Part shown: positions 34,439-42,102 of the stretch, piece after piece
Layout of the letters: each line of letters begins with the position of its first letter
Numbering within the stretch: position 1 is the stretch's first letter
Virus record (IMG/VR): IMGVR_UViG_3300032214_001346
Location: 1 to 64,000 of that record
Origin: a virus
Direction: 5' to 3' (one strand)
Length of the DNA stretch: 64,000 nucleotides
Program-made: the position numbers and the translations under genes
Notes under the pieces: model-generated
What the model saw: only the letters and a program-made list of their open reading frames with translations
Told to the model about the DNA's origin: nothing
The model's database searches: none

Positions 34439-34894
34439 ATGGACACGCTGTTAATCAGCTTACACCCTCGCCACTGTCAGAACATTCTCGCAGGGAACAA
34501 GACGATAGAGCTTAGGAAAAGAAGTCCAAGGAAAAGAAGTCCAAAAGCCATTAAGCCAGTTTTTTTCCCTGGCAACAAACAAGGACTGATTCCTAAATTC
34601 AAAAAAATATTGATTTATGAGACCAAGCCGACAGCAGCAATTGTAGGATTAACCACACCCACTGAGATAATTGAACACACTTGCAGCGAGTGGCATAAAT
34701 TTACAAGCGAATTATGCTTGTCTGTAAGTGAAATAGAGGAATATCTAGGCGGATATTGTGGATGGGGAATCAAAGTAGAAAACCCCCAGCTAATTACACC
34801 AATTCCACTTTCAAAAATGCGTGATTTAAACATCACGCCACCACAAGGGTACAGATATCTAAGTGACGAATTAGTTGAGCAACTACTCGCATAA
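34439..34894 (+). CDS. ASCH-domain protein
   Basis: 151 aa. 'LLISLHPRHCQNILAGNKTI', 'ELRKR' and later 'GYCGWGIKVENPQ' match the ASCH/PUA-like fold, usually RNA or nucleoside binding. A small tandem duplication gives 'RKRSPRKRSPKA' at residues about 23-34. Last gene of the rightward operon. Confidence 0.75.
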   Translation: MDTLLISLHPRHCQNILAGNKTIELRKRSPRKRSPKAIKPVFFPGNKQGLIPKFKKILIYETKPTAAIVGLTTPTEIIEHTCSEWHKFTSELCLSVSEIEEYLGGYCGWGIKVENPQLITPIPLSKMRDLNITPPQGYRYLSDELVEQLLA

Positions 34895-34936
34895 TGCTAT
34901 ACTATGGTATAGTAGTACCTACGAAACACTCATATA

Positions 34937-34976
34937 AGCGATCGCCTTTTCCGTTAGGCGATCGCTATTTTTTTTG
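34937..34976 (+). terminator. Terminator built from two HIP1 sites
   Basis: AGCGATCGCC-ttttccgtta-GGCGATCGCT followed by ATTTTTTTTT. Ends the rightward operon. Each arm contains the HIP1 octamer GCGATCGC. Confidence 0.9.
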
Positions 34977-35028
34977 ATTGTGGAAACACCAAAACCCTTG
35001 AAAATCAGGGCTTTAATTTTCTGGTTTT

Positions 35029-35216
35029 AATCGTGCCAATTGCCTGTCATTGGTTTAAATCTTTGTACAGCACTAAGTTCACGTTATGGCTTTAAAAATG
35101 CCCAACAACTAGCGGCATAATCCACTTACGATAGAATGAGCATCCGGCGCAATTGTCACCGGTTTAATTGAGTTATTTTGAAGGTAAAAACTTGGTTTTT
35201 TGTCACTGGCACGATT
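35029..35216. repeat. Non-coding segment bounded by 10-bp inverted repeats
   Basis: The interval between the terminators (34977-35244) holds no plausible ORF. AATCGTGCCA (35029-35038) and TGGCACGATT (35207-35216) are perfect inverted repeats around 168 bp with internal similar blocks (CAATTG...GGTTTAA twice). Could be a mobile-element remnant or a regulatory/recombination site. Confidence 0.4.
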
Positions 35217-35244
35217 GCTTAAGGACAAAATTCTTGAAAAAGAA

Positions 35245-35273
35245 AAAACCCTGTACATCAACTACAGGGTTTT
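35245..35273. terminator. Bidirectional terminator
   Basis: AAAACCCTGTA-catcaac-TACAGGGTTTT, perfect 11-bp arms with A- and T-runs on both sides, just past the stop of the leftward gene at 35287. Confidence 0.9.
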
Positions 35274-35286
35274 GTTTTAGTATCAT

Positions 35287-35787
35287 TTAATTGAGAAGGT
35301 TTCTGATTCCTTGGGAATATCCTTTCCCTTCCCCAAGGTTTTTCAAAATTTTCCATTCCTCTTCTGACAATTTAATTTGACGAGAAGTGCCGTCAATTTT
35401 TGGCTTATTGTTGTGGGAGTTGGGGTTTTTTCCTCTCCCATCAGGTACAGGGATTTTGACCGTTAGGGTTGTTTCACTAGTCCCATTACCATTTGGTTTG
35501 TCGTAGTCGTGAGACTTCTTGACTTCCTTTTTTATCTTTATTCCCGTTGGTACATGAGTATACCAATCAGACTTTTTACAATGATTCCAAAGCTTACCGG
35601 GATTTTCGTAAGCTTCTATCATATAGATATCGTCAGCGATATCTATATCTCCTAAAGCTGTCTCAATGACATCTGGGATATCATTGTAATTTCCAGAAGC
35701 TATGCTTTTAGCATAAGAATCTGAAAGTTTATTGTAGCTTGTGTAAGCGTAATATGCTGTGTACACAAAAGTGTCATATTTTGTCAT
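35287..35787 (-). CDS. Hypothetical protein
   Basis: 166 aa from ATG 35787, which overlaps the upstream stop (ATGA); the frame extends to 35808. N-terminal Tyr-rich helix 'MTKYDTFVYTAYYAYTSY', a Gly/Asn/Lys linker, and 'SRQIKLSEEEWKILKNLGEG' at the C-terminus that resembles a short DNA-binding helix (as in small RHH-like 'LSEEEWxxLxxLG...SxGIRxLL' tails). Possibly DNA-binding. Confidence 0.5.
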   Translation of the reverse strand: MTKYDTFVYTAYYAYTSYNKLSDSYAKSIASGNYNDIPDVIETALGDIDIADDIYMIEAYENPGKLWNHCKKSDWYTHVPTGIKIKKEVKKSHDYDKPNGNGTSETTLTVKIPVPDGRGKNPNSHNNKPKIDGTSRQIKLSEEEWKILKNLGEGKGYSQGIRNLLN

Positions 35788-36266
35788 ATGCTTACAATCC
35801 ATCCGCAAATAGCATTGCTGTATTTATGTCCTTCAACATCAACTGAAGGAATTTGACCAACTTTGAACTTAAATTCAATTGGCTCTTGGGAGTTTGCTCT
35901 TGCAGTAAACTCAATTATTGCCCCTACAGGCAATTCATACTCAGAAATACACCACTTTCCGTGGTTGCCTCTATTGCCAACTAATTCCCATTCTGGTTTA
36001 GAAAGTGGTTTTAAAACTTCGTAAATTGGCTTGCCATTAACTGTAACCATGGCACTGCGCCAGTTAGTCGTGTGAGATTCACGCCCGGTTTTTACTTGAA
36101 CTTTCATTGGTTGTGGTTGTGGTGTTACTTGTGTCATTGCCTCTAATTTTGCTTCTAATACACACAGTCGGTCAACGAATGAGCGCAAGCCATTCTTTAT
36201 AGCTCGCAAACAGGCTTGAATTTGTCCTTTGATGGTACGAATTTTAAAAGAGATGGTAGCAGTCAT
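35784..36266 (-). CDS. Hypothetical protein with N-terminal helical segment
   Basis: 160 aa. Residues 1-45 form a basic amphipathic helix ('RTIKGQIQACLRAIKNGLRS'), reminiscent of the N-terminus of the 146-aa protein at 55900; the rest is beta-rich ('SAMVTVNGKPIYEVLKPLSK'). Translationally coupled to the next gene. Function unknown. Confidence 0.55.
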   Translation of the reverse strand: MTATISFKIRTIKGQIQACLRAIKNGLRSFVDRLCVLEAKLEAMTQVTPQPQPMKVQVKTGRESHTTNWRSAMVTVNGKPIYEVLKPLSKPEWELVGNRGNHGKWCISEYELPVGAIIEFTARANSQEPIEFKFKVGQIPSVDVEGHKYSNAICGWIVSI

Positions 36267-36385
36267 TTCTTTAACCCCTGTATTTGTTCATGTTTCTATA
36301 ATAGGGGATAAAGAAAATAATGTCAATACAGAAATTAAAATAATTTTAAGATACAGGATAATTAAAAGCACGCAAGTAAATACAA

Positions 36386-36420
36386 AAATCCCCAATCCTT
36401 GATAGAAGAACTGGGGATTT
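36386..36420 (-). terminator. Terminator hairpin
   Basis: AAATCCCCA...TGGGGATTT, nine-bp arms and 17-nt loop; T-run on the minus strand. Lies 3 nt beyond the stop of the gene at 36423. Confidence 0.7.
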
Positions 36421-36422
36421 AA

Positions 36423-36884
36423 TCAACCTACTTCATCTGGTATGTATTTATCGTTGTATGTTTGAATTATTTGACAATATCTAAGCGCACTTTGAGGGCT
36501 ATATTCATAGATACTTTTTGCTTGTTTAATTTGACCGGGTAGCATATCAGGGAACTGAATTAAAATGTCAAGTATTGGTAGCTTAACTTTCTCTTTTTTC
36601 AGCATCAAGCTAAGTCTTTTTTCAACATCTTCTCTGGTTCTTTTAAGCGCAATTCCGACTTGTGCAATGTGGCTGTTTTCAATTTCTTTCATTAAAGTTC
36701 TGTCTTCTTCAGTAGTCCATTTTCTTGGTGTAGTTAATTCTCTTTTTGGAACTACAATATTAATATGTCCCTCCACAATTCTTCTTCTGTAATACCGGAC
36801 TTTCTTTAATTCAATTCCCAGTATCTTGGCAGCTTTGGGGCATTTTTCACGTGCTATAATTTCTAATTGTTCTTTGCCGATCAT
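36423..36884 (-). CDS. SANT/Myb-like HTH protein
   Basis: 153 aa. N-terminus 'REKCPKAAKILGIELKKVRY' and the middle 'RKWTTEEDRTLMKEIENSHI', 'GIALKRTREDVEKRL' resemble Myb/SANT-type helices (W..EED..L). Likely a DNA-binding regulator. Six nt after the vMAP-type HTH gene, so co-transcribed. Confidence 0.6.
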   Translation of the reverse strand: MIGKEQLEIIAREKCPKAAKILGIELKKVRYYRRRIVEGHINIVVPKRELTTPRKWTTEEDRTLMKEIENSHIAQVGIALKRTREDVEKRLSLMLKKEKVKLPILDILIQFPDMLPGQIKQAKSIYEYSPQSALRYCQIIQTYNDKYIPDEVG

Positions 36885-36889
36885 GATAG

Positions 36890-37453
36890 TTACTGATGTT
36901 CAATATTTGTCTCGCTGTAGTAGCTATTGAGAATTTTAAATAGTTCTAATAGCGCGTCTCCTGATAATTGTTCTTGCCGACTTAAGTGTAAGATTGTCTT
37001 AAATGAATTGGTTTCTAGCTCACTTAAACTGAGGATAACTGGATATTGAGTCTTGAGGATTAAGACATTATTCTTAACATCAAATTTCCAGAATGTAGAT
37101 ACATTAATTAGTATTTCATTCTGATTGAATTTGAGGATGTCACGATTAAAAACGACTGCTTCTTTAATGTTGTGACAAACATTAAAGGTGTTGTCTATTT
37201 CACCACCCATTACTGAATCCAAAACAGAAATTAAGTTTGAGCGGGTAACTTTAACTTTGTGTTTTTGTCCTATCAATCCATAGAGTTCTCTGGATACAGA
37301 GCCAACATAACCATCGTCGTAACTTAACTTTTCCGCTATTTCTATGTAAGTCTTTCCGTCGCAAAGAAGGCTCACGATGTCTCTCTCTATAGTGCTAAGA
37401 GATTTGTGTCGTATATTCTCAGAAAGGGCATTAATGTAATTGATATATTTCAT
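36890..37453 (-). CDS. vMAP-type HTH regulator
   Basis: 187 aa from ATG 37453 (TTG 37459 possible). Residues about 15-70 'LSTIERDIVSLLCDGKTYIE', 'IAEKLSYDDGYVGSVSRELY' match the N-terminal HTH of cyanobacterial vWA-MoxR-associated proteins (L..QE.il.g.w.gktY..IA..lgy..gyv). The C-terminal domain is unrecognised. Perfect inverted repeat AGCAACAAAAA lies 19 nt upstream, probably its operator. Confidence 0.7.
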   Translation of the reverse strand: MKYINYINALSENIRHKSLSTIERDIVSLLCDGKTYIEIAEKLSYDDGYVGSVSRELYGLIGQKHKVKVTRSNLISVLDSVMGGEIDNTFNVCHNIKEAVVFNRDILKFNQNEILINVSTFWKFDVKNNVLILKTQYPVILSLSELETNSFKTILHLSRQEQLSGDALLELFKILNSYYSETNIEHQ

Positions 37454-37471
37454 GATCAAAGTTGTTAAAAA

Positions 37472-37498
37472 AGCAACAAAAAAGAGGTTTTTGTTGCT
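37472..37498 (-). promoter_or_regulatory. Perfect 11-bp inverted repeat (operator/attenuator)
   Basis: AGCAACAAAAA-agagg-TTTTTGTTGCT between the vMAP-type regulator and nblA. Best read as an operator of the divergent pair. Confidence 0.65.
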
Positions 37499-37629
37499 AA
37501 TGGTGACAAACCTGTTAACTTTATTCGAGATTTTATTAGCTTAACTTTTATTTATTAAAATGTCAATTATTCAATTGGCAACAATAAAAATATCTGCAAT
37601 AATAATTAGTAGTTTCAAGGATTAATATT

Positions 37630-37809
37630 ATGGCTGAATTATCAATTGATCAGCAGTTTCAGTTAGCTGCTTTTGAACTTCAAGTAAAGCAAATGTCGCG
37701 GGAACAAGCACAAGAATTTCTGATTAATTTGTTCAAGCAATATCAAACTCAAAGGGCAGCTTACATTGAACTTCTGGGACATCAGTGGGGCATAAGCTAT
37801 ATCCCATAA
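37630..37809 (+). CDS. nblA: NblA phycobilisome degradation protein
   Basis: 59 aa. 'LSIDQQFQLAAFELQVKQMS', 'REQAQEFLINLFKQYQTQRA', 'AYIELLGHQWGI' matches NblA throughout (S.EQQF.l..Fe.Qv..ms.eQA..fL..Ly.Q...r...Y..ll.hqWg). Cellular NblA tags phycobilisomes for Clp proteolysis during starvation; phage copies are known from freshwater cyanophages such as Ma-LMM01 and PaV-LD. SD AAGGA about 10 nt upstream. Indicates a phycobilisome-containing host. Confidence 0.94.
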   Translation: MAELSIDQQFQLAAFELQVKQMSREQAQEFLINLFKQYQTQRAAYIELLGHQWGISYIP

Positions 37810-37869
37810 TTGGTTTTTAGTCCCACTGTTTGCTGTTATATTTTTTGTGGGACTAATTTATGTGTTTAT

Positions 37870-38136
37870 ATGCTTTACGTAATTGAATCTAGTAACAACT
37901 TATATAAGATTGGCATCTCTAATAATCCGATTAAACGACTTAACCAATTGCAAGTAGGTAATGGTGAAAAGTTAAAGATGGTTGCCATGCTGAATGTACA
38001 GAATGAAAAAATTACTGAGAAAAGAATACACTCAATGCTATGGCAGAATAAAAGTATTTTTGGTAGAAATAATGAATGGTTTAATTTAAATAATGAGCTA
38101 TTAAATTGGTTATTGGAATACTTACAGACTTGTTAA
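37870..38136 (+). CDS. GIY-YIG/T5orf172-like protein
   Basis: 88 aa from ATG 37870; TTG 37810 would add 20 residues. 'LYVIESSNNLYKIGISNNPI', 'KRLNQLQVGNGEKLKMVAML' and 'EKRIHSMLWQNKSIFGRNNE', 'WFNL' match the T5orf172/MUG113 group (YxIxxxxxxYKIGxsxxPxxRLxxLQ...E...H..f...r..gEWF.l). Related to GIY-YIG nucleases; could be a DNA-binding or nuclease domain. No full GIY motif, so activity is unsure. Confidence 0.75.
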   Translation: MLYVIESSNNLYKIGISNNPIKRLNQLQVGNGEKLKMVAMLNVQNEKITEKRIHSMLWQNKSIFGRNNEWFNLNNELLNWLLEYLQTC

Positions 38137-38140
38137 GAAA

Positions 38141-38169
38141 TAAGGAACTACCTTCCTGTTAGTTCCTTA
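38141..38169 (+). other. Hairpin after the T5orf172-like gene
   Basis: TAAGGAACTA-ccttcctgt-TAGTTCCTTA, ten-bp perfect arms; no T-run follows, so termination is uncertain. Confidence 0.5.
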
Positions 38170-38223
38170 CCAAGGATTTATCTTGAATGTACAACCAAAT
38201 TATAATATATTTTATTTAAAAAA

Positions 38224-38243
38224 ATACCCCAATGACGGGGTAT
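38224..38243 (-). terminator. Terminator of the leftward operon
   Basis: ATACCCC-aatgac-GGGGTAT with TTTTTTT on the minus strand, beyond the stop of the gene at 38250. Confidence 0.85.
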
Positions 38244-38249
38244 AATATT

Positions 38250-38744
38250 TTAAGCAATCTTTAAAAACGCATCCAGTGTTTTGCTAGGCACGGGCAGATG
38301 AGTGTGGAACTCTAGCCCGTGTTTTTCCGCCCATCTTCTCAGTGTCCTGATGTGAGGCGATCGCCCCACCTGATGATTTAACCACAAAGGTACATCACAG
38401 CCTTTGATACCTTCAATAACAATTTCATCACCTAAAGCCTGTCCTAATGCTGCTTTAACTCTTGGCTCATTTAAGCGAGTAATTATTTGCTTGAGGGTGA
38501 CACCAGACTTACATCCAACTGGGGGCTTATCACCTCGCTTTTGTTCCCTGCGAATATACGCCAACATCATTAACCACTGGCAATGAGTTTTGCTAATCAA
38601 TACTTCATTATCATTGGGAGTTTTGCGACCGTCGGGAACTTTGCAAATATGCTTGTATTTCCGCCAGGTGCGATCGCAGATGGGGCTACCGTATAATTTA
38701 ACGCAAACAGCCCGCACCCATAACTCAGGATACACATTACTCAT
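38250..38744 (-). CDS. Hypothetical phage protein with C-terminal HTH-like segment
   Basis: 164 aa from ATG 38744 (TTG 38753 possible); overlaps the upstream stop by eight bases (ATGAGTAA). 'RSPHIRTLRRWAEKHGLEFH' near the C-terminus looks like a helix-turn-helix, as does 'GSPICDRTWRKYKHIC'. Function unknown, probably regulatory. Confidence 0.55.
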   Translation of the reverse strand: MSNVYPELWVRAVCVKLYGSPICDRTWRKYKHICKVPDGRKTPNDNEVLISKTHCQWLMMLAYIRREQKRGDKPPVGCKSGVTLKQIITRLNEPRVKAALGQALGDEIVIEGIKGCDVPLWLNHQVGRSPHIRTLRRWAEKHGLEFHTHLPVPSKTLDAFLKIA

Positions 38745-38958
38745 AACTAGCAATCCTCGTTATCAATTCTTGCAATGCTCTATAGGAATAGCTCCCGCTG
38801 CGGTAATCTTTCGCTGCTTGCTCAAGTTCATCGGCTAATATTTCACTAGCAGAAATAAGTGCTAAGGCTTCTAAGACTTTTGCTAAATCATATAAGTCAA
38901 AGTCGTTGCAGTCGGACTCTAAATACTGTAAAACACTTAACAAAGGAATTTTCCACAT
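38737..38958 (-). CDS. Hypothetical 73-aa helical protein
   Basis: ATG 38958 is preceded by GGAGG six nt upstream. 'MWKIPLLSVLQYLESDCNDF', acidic and helical. No family. Overlaps the next gene by ATGAGTAA and follows the HAD gene closely. Confidence 0.55.
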   Translation of the reverse strand: MWKIPLLSVLQYLESDCNDFDLYDLAKVLEALALISASEILADELEQAAKDYRSGSYSYRALQELITRIASYE

Positions 38959-38960
38959 AC

Positions 38961-39449
38961 TTACCTCCAATCGTTAGCCCAAATAAAATTAATCCCAGCG
39001 TTTTTGGCGCATTGCTCATCTTCTACCCTGTCTCCCACCATTAAAGCATCTTCCAATGGCAATGAACAGCAATCTTCAATGAACTGCATAAGCATACCTG
39101 GGGAAGGTTTACGATAATTGCGCCCTGGCTTTAAATTAACTACATTTCCGTGTGGATAGCATCTATACCCATTGCTACCGTCAAAAGTAGTACAGAAATT
39201 AATACATTGTAGTTGTGGTAATAATTGCATTGTGTACATTTGTTCTTTGATGCAGCTATTTAATGTCTTTTTACGCGCTTCTACACCTGCTTGGTTAGTC
39301 ACCCCTACAATAGTCCAGTCTGAATATCGGGTTATTGTTTCTCCTACCCCAGGTATTAATTCTTGATCGTAAGGGTCGTTAATAAATGTTGCCCCTGATT
39401 TAGTTTGCCGTACAGTGCCGTCTAAATCTAAGAATAAAATTTTACTCAT
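38961..39449 (-). CDS. HAD-family phosphatase (PNKP 3'-phosphatase / HisB type)
   Basis: 162 aa from ATG 39449 (GGAG seven nt upstream). 'ILFLDLDGTVRQTKSGATFI' gives the DxDGT nucleophile motif; 'GVTNQAGV' the second motif; 'RKPSPGMLMQF' the Lys; 'ALMVGDRVEDEQCAKNAGI' the acidic motif. The subgroup includes polynucleotide 3'-phosphatases and D,D-heptose/histidinol phosphatases; nucleic-acid repair is the likelier phage role. Overlaps the upstream gene by ATGAGTAA. Confidence 0.85.
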   Translation of the reverse strand: MSKILFLDLDGTVRQTKSGATFINDPYDQELIPGVGETITRYSDWTIVGVTNQAGVEARKKTLNSCIKEQMYTMQLLPQLQCINFCTTFDGSNGYRCYPHGNVVNLKPGRNYRKPSPGMLMQFIEDCCSLPLEDALMVGDRVEDEQCAKNAGINFIWANDWR

Positions 39450-39819
39450 TGGCTTCTCCATTAACTAAATTTAGTCTCTTTTGCCGTCCTACTGCTTTGT
39501 AATGCCCAAATTCTTTAATCTGGATGTCTTTCTCAGAGACTCCAAATTCTTGGGCTTTTTCTTGTTCATGCAGCTTGACTACTTGCTGTTCCTGTCTCCA
39601 AAGGGATGCGATCGCCATTTCCAGTCCTTCTCCCATGCCCACGCCGTAGCAAGCAATCACTCTTAAAAGTTTACGCTTAAGTTCAGCAGGGACTTTGGCG
39701 CGTACTTCCCGTCTAGCATCGTCCACAACTTTGCGTCCGTTAATCATGCCTCGATCAGGATGTGCTGCAATATCAGCTTGCAATTGTTCTCTTGTTTCTG
39801 GTTTTTCGCGTTTAGTCAT
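39442..39819 (-). CDS. Hypothetical basic protein
   Basis: 125 aa. Charged, 'VVDDARREVRAKVPAELKRK' and 'LLRVIACYGVGMGEGLEMAI' may form an RHH-like or helical DNA-binding unit. First gene of a four-gene leftward operon in which each stop overlaps or abuts the next start. Function unknown. Confidence 0.55.
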   Translation of the reverse strand: MTKREKPETREQLQADIAAHPDRGMINGRKVVDDARREVRAKVPAELKRKLLRVIACYGVGMGEGLEMAIASLWRQEQQVVKLHEQEKAQEFGVSEKDIQIKEFGHYKAVGRQKRLNLVNGEANE

Positions 39820-39887
39820 TTATTCACCTAATTATTCTTCTTTCACTAATAGCACACTAATAGCGGAATATGCTATTTTTATTTTAA

Positions 39888-39920
39888 ATCCTCCTAGAAG
39901 CTGAAACCAACTAGGAGGAT
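39888..39920. promoter_or_regulatory. Inverted repeat between divergent genes
   Basis: ATCCTCCTAG-(13 nt)-CTAGGAGGAT in the 131-bp interval between the leftward 39819 gene and the rightward 39951 gene. The right arm is SD-like but 30 nt from the ATG. Operator or mRNA structure. Confidence 0.5.
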
Positions 39921-39950
39921 ATTGACCCCGTACACAGGAGCTAATAAATT

Positions 39951-40193
39951 ATGGCACGAGTTAAGGTGATTGAGGATATTTTACCGAAACAAGAAGCGAG
40001 AAAAGCCGGTTTTTCCCCAGAATGCCACGGATACCAGAATTTCTGCATTAATTACATTGACAGGAAAATCAACGAATACTATCAAGGGACTGGGATTCAG
40101 CCGCCAACATTATCCACAATCCAAGCTTGGTTTTATAAAGACAACATCCCAGACTGGGCTGTGGTCATGTTCAAAAAAAACTTGCTAGTCTAA
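39951..40193 (+). CDS. Small HTH-like protein
   Basis: 80 aa, AGGAG about 11 nt upstream. 'TGIQPPTLSTIQAWFYKDNI' suggests the recognition helices of an HTH. Possibly a regulator of the membrane-ATPase cluster that follows. Ends just before a long imperfect hairpin. Confidence 0.5.
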   Translation: MARVKVIEDILPKQEARKAGFSPECHGYQNFCINYIDRKINEYYQGTGIQPPTLSTIQAWFYKDNIPDWAVVMFKKNLLV

Positions 40194-40194
40194 C

Positions 40195-40263
40195 ACCCCT
40201 TTAAATAGAAGTCAATGATTTATGGGATTTACCAGATATCTATTGACGCTCTATTAGAGGGGT
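40195..40263 (+). terminator. Long imperfect hairpin, likely terminator or attenuator
   Basis: ACCCCT...AGGGGT ends with imperfect inner arms (AAATAGAAGTCAAT against ATTGACGCTCTATT), about 25 bp in total, followed by TTTTATATT. Ends the 80-aa gene. Confidence 0.6.
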
Positions 40264-40320
40264 TTTATATTGAGGACATACCAGACATGACCCGGACATG
40301 AGACGGGAAAACAATATGAG

Positions 40321-40590
40321 ATGAATCTACCAAAGTTAAGTCGTAAAGAAGCGGGTGATCGTTTAGGAGTAGGAGAAAGACAGGTACAGCGATATTTAAA
40401 AGTTGCGGTTCAGTATTTAAGTTCATTTAGTTCTTTTATTGACCCAGTAACAAACCAGTTAAACGGTAGCCCACTTACTGAAAAAGAAGTTAGCAATTTA
40501 GAGGAAATACAAGCTTTACTACGTAAGTACAAAAACTCTAAAAAAAGTAAAGAACAAATAGCAAGTGAGTTAAGCAATGGCAAACATTGA
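40321..40590 (+). CDS. HTH protein heading the membrane-ATPase cluster
   Basis: 89 aa. 'LSRKEAGDRLGVGERQVQRY', 'LKVAVQYL' is a helix-turn-helix (residues 6-30); the rest is helical and basic. Overlaps the start of the next small gene by 14 bases. Could control the operon or bind DNA as part of it. Confidence 0.6.
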   Translation: MNLPKLSRKEAGDRLGVGERQVQRYLKVAVQYLSSFSSFIDPVTNQLNGSPLTEKEVSNLEEIQALLRKYKNSKKSKEQIASELSNGKH

Positions 40591-40738
40591 AGTAGTAGTC
40601 CTAATCCGTAAATTAGAAAATGACGGTAGCTACACTGAGTGGCAAGCAAGACCCGGTTTTAACGCATTTAACGCTAAAGCAAAGAAAGAAATTCAACAAA
40701 TGATAGGAGTCACAGGAGCTAATTATGAACGTATTTGA
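40577..40738 (+). CDS. Hypothetical 53-aa protein
   Basis: MANIEVVVLIRKLENDGSYT, then 'EWQARPGFNAFNAKAKKEIQ'. Overlaps both neighbours (40321 gene by 14 nt; 40725 gene by 14 nt), which supports it. Function unknown. Confidence 0.5.
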   Translation: MANIEVVVLIRKLENDGSYTEWQARPGFNAFNAKAKKEIQQMIGVTGANYERI

Positions 40739-41294
40739 TTTGATTAAGCAGTATCTAAAGAATCCCATTTCTGATGAACAATTAGCAGTAAAAGCTGAGT
40801 CTATCGCTAATGAAGTGGGAATTAATTTGGCTAGTATTTACAACGCAGAAGCTAACACATTTGATGAAGCTACTGCTAGATTTATTGCCGAAGAAGTGGA
40901 TAAAGCTAATAATTTACCTGCTGTCGTTAATAATGACACTCAGTTAGCGACAACAGAACCCAAAAAGAAGGGTAAAAAAAGCGAGATTAGTAACACCAAT
41001 ATGCCCAATGCAAATGGTGTTGAAGCACTAAGACCTGCTGTTCAGAATTTGAAAACAGCAGTTGAGTCTGAAACTAAAGAAATCATCCAAGTATTTGATA
41101 GTAACTGTGGAAGAGTTGAGAGTGCGGTAACAGCTAAAATTATGCAACGCTGCCAACAAATCAACCCAAATATCATTGCTAAAGTGTCCAGTGAGTTGGA
41201 GGGATACACAAATCAGTCTGCATCCTTTCGCCAACAGATTGGATCAATCTTCGATGAGGCTTTTGAAGATATCATCAATTTTGAAGCCGTCTAA
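40725..41294 (+). CDS. Hypothetical helical protein of membrane-ATPase cluster
   Basis: 189 aa, SD AGGAG. Mostly helical; middle 'TEPKKKGKKSEISNTNMPNA' is a basic linker. 'AVQNLKTAVESETKEIIQVF' and the next 60 residues form a coiled-coil-like region. No membrane span and no family. Confidence 0.5.
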   Translation: MNVFDLIKQYLKNPISDEQLAVKAESIANEVGINLASIYNAEANTFDEATARFIAEEVDKANNLPAVVNNDTQLATTEPKKKGKKSEISNTNMPNANGVEALRPAVQNLKTAVESETKEIIQVFDSNCGRVESAVTAKIMQRCQQINPNIIAKVSSELEGYTNQSASFRQQIGSIFDEAFEDIINFEAV

Positions 41295-41298
41295 TTGG

Positions 41299-41433
41299 AT
41301 GATTGCAGCAGTATTTATTCAGTTCTTTATTCTATCAGGAATAGTGGTTTATGCAATTTCCCAGCCACCTAGAAATACAGGAGGAAGTAATCAGTCCACA
41401 ACCAGTGGAACTTACGTACAAGCCCAGCGGTGA
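41299..41433 (+). CDS. 44-aa single-span membrane protein
   Basis: MIAAVFIQFFILSGIVVYAI forms a transmembrane helix, followed by a polar tail. Overlaps the next start (41351) out of frame. The operon is rich in such proteins, but the call is tentative. Confidence 0.45.
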   Translation: MIAAVFIQFFILSGIVVYAISQPPRNTGGSNQSTTSGTYVQAQR

Positions 41434-41716
41434 ATTTACTTTAAAGGGTTCTCCTGCGCTCAATGCAATTGATAGATTGATAATTTCATCGGACTATCAC
41501 AAAGACCAAGACCGTCGCCTCAAGTCAGAGTTAGAGCAACGCATAAGCGATGAAGCCAAAATGACAAATGCCATGACTATTACCTTTTTAGGCTTGGCAA
41601 CATTAACTTTAATCCTCTGTGCATTTTTAAGCATTAACAAATCAACTAACCAGGAGCATAAACAATGTTTGACAACATTTTCGCCGGACTCGCAACTCAA
41701 GAAAAGACACAATTAA
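41351..41716 (+). CDS. Membrane protein of the cluster
   Basis: 121 aa with AGGA nine nt before ATG. Helical cytoplasmic part ('ISSDYHKDQDRRLKSELEQR'), then one transmembrane helix ('AMTITFLGLATLTLILCAFL'). Overlaps the next gene's start (41665) by about 50 nt. Confidence 0.55.
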   Translation: MQFPSHLEIQEEVISPQPVELTYKPSGEFTLKGSPALNAIDRLIISSDYHKDQDRRLKSELEQRISDEAKMTNAMTITFLGLATLTLILCAFLSINKSTNQEHKQCLTTFSPDSQLKKRHN

Positions 41717-42102
41717 CTGGGATGGGCGCTGATGTCACAAAAATTGGTGATATGGGTGCATCGCTAACTAGAATCAAGGAAACCATGAAGTTGCCAGCAG
41801 GAGTTTCCGCTCAACAAGTCCTTCAAGAAGCTAGAAACACTGGGGAAATAGAAGCCCAGTTGGCACTGGCTAAAGATATTGCAACTAGCAGAAGTCAGCA
41901 GATGGATCAGTTGGTGAGACTTCATGAAATAAATGTTCAGCACACGCAGAAAGTGATGCAAGTTGATGAACGTCTAAGAAGTATCCAGGCTAATCACGGC
42001 AAAGCTGTGTCTAGGTATCAATTAGGCGCGGCGGAAACTCAAGTTAATTTAGACGGGTTTCAAACAGTCTACGAAGTTCAAGCAAAGGAAATATTTTCAT
42101 GA
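41665..42102 (+). CDS. Soluble helical protein of the cluster
   Basis: 145 aa, SD AGGAG. 'VSAQQVLQEARNTGEIEAQL' and 'QMDQLVRLHEINVQHTQKVM' predict long helices. Coupled to the next gene by ATGA. Perhaps a scaffold of the membrane complex; no family. Confidence 0.55.
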   Translation: MFDNIFAGLATQEKTQLTGMGADVTKIGDMGASLTRIKETMKLPAGVSAQQVLQEARNTGEIEAQLALAKDIATSRSQQMDQLVRLHEINVQHTQKVMQVDERLRSIQANHGKAVSRYQLGAAETQVNLDGFQTVYEVQAKEIFS

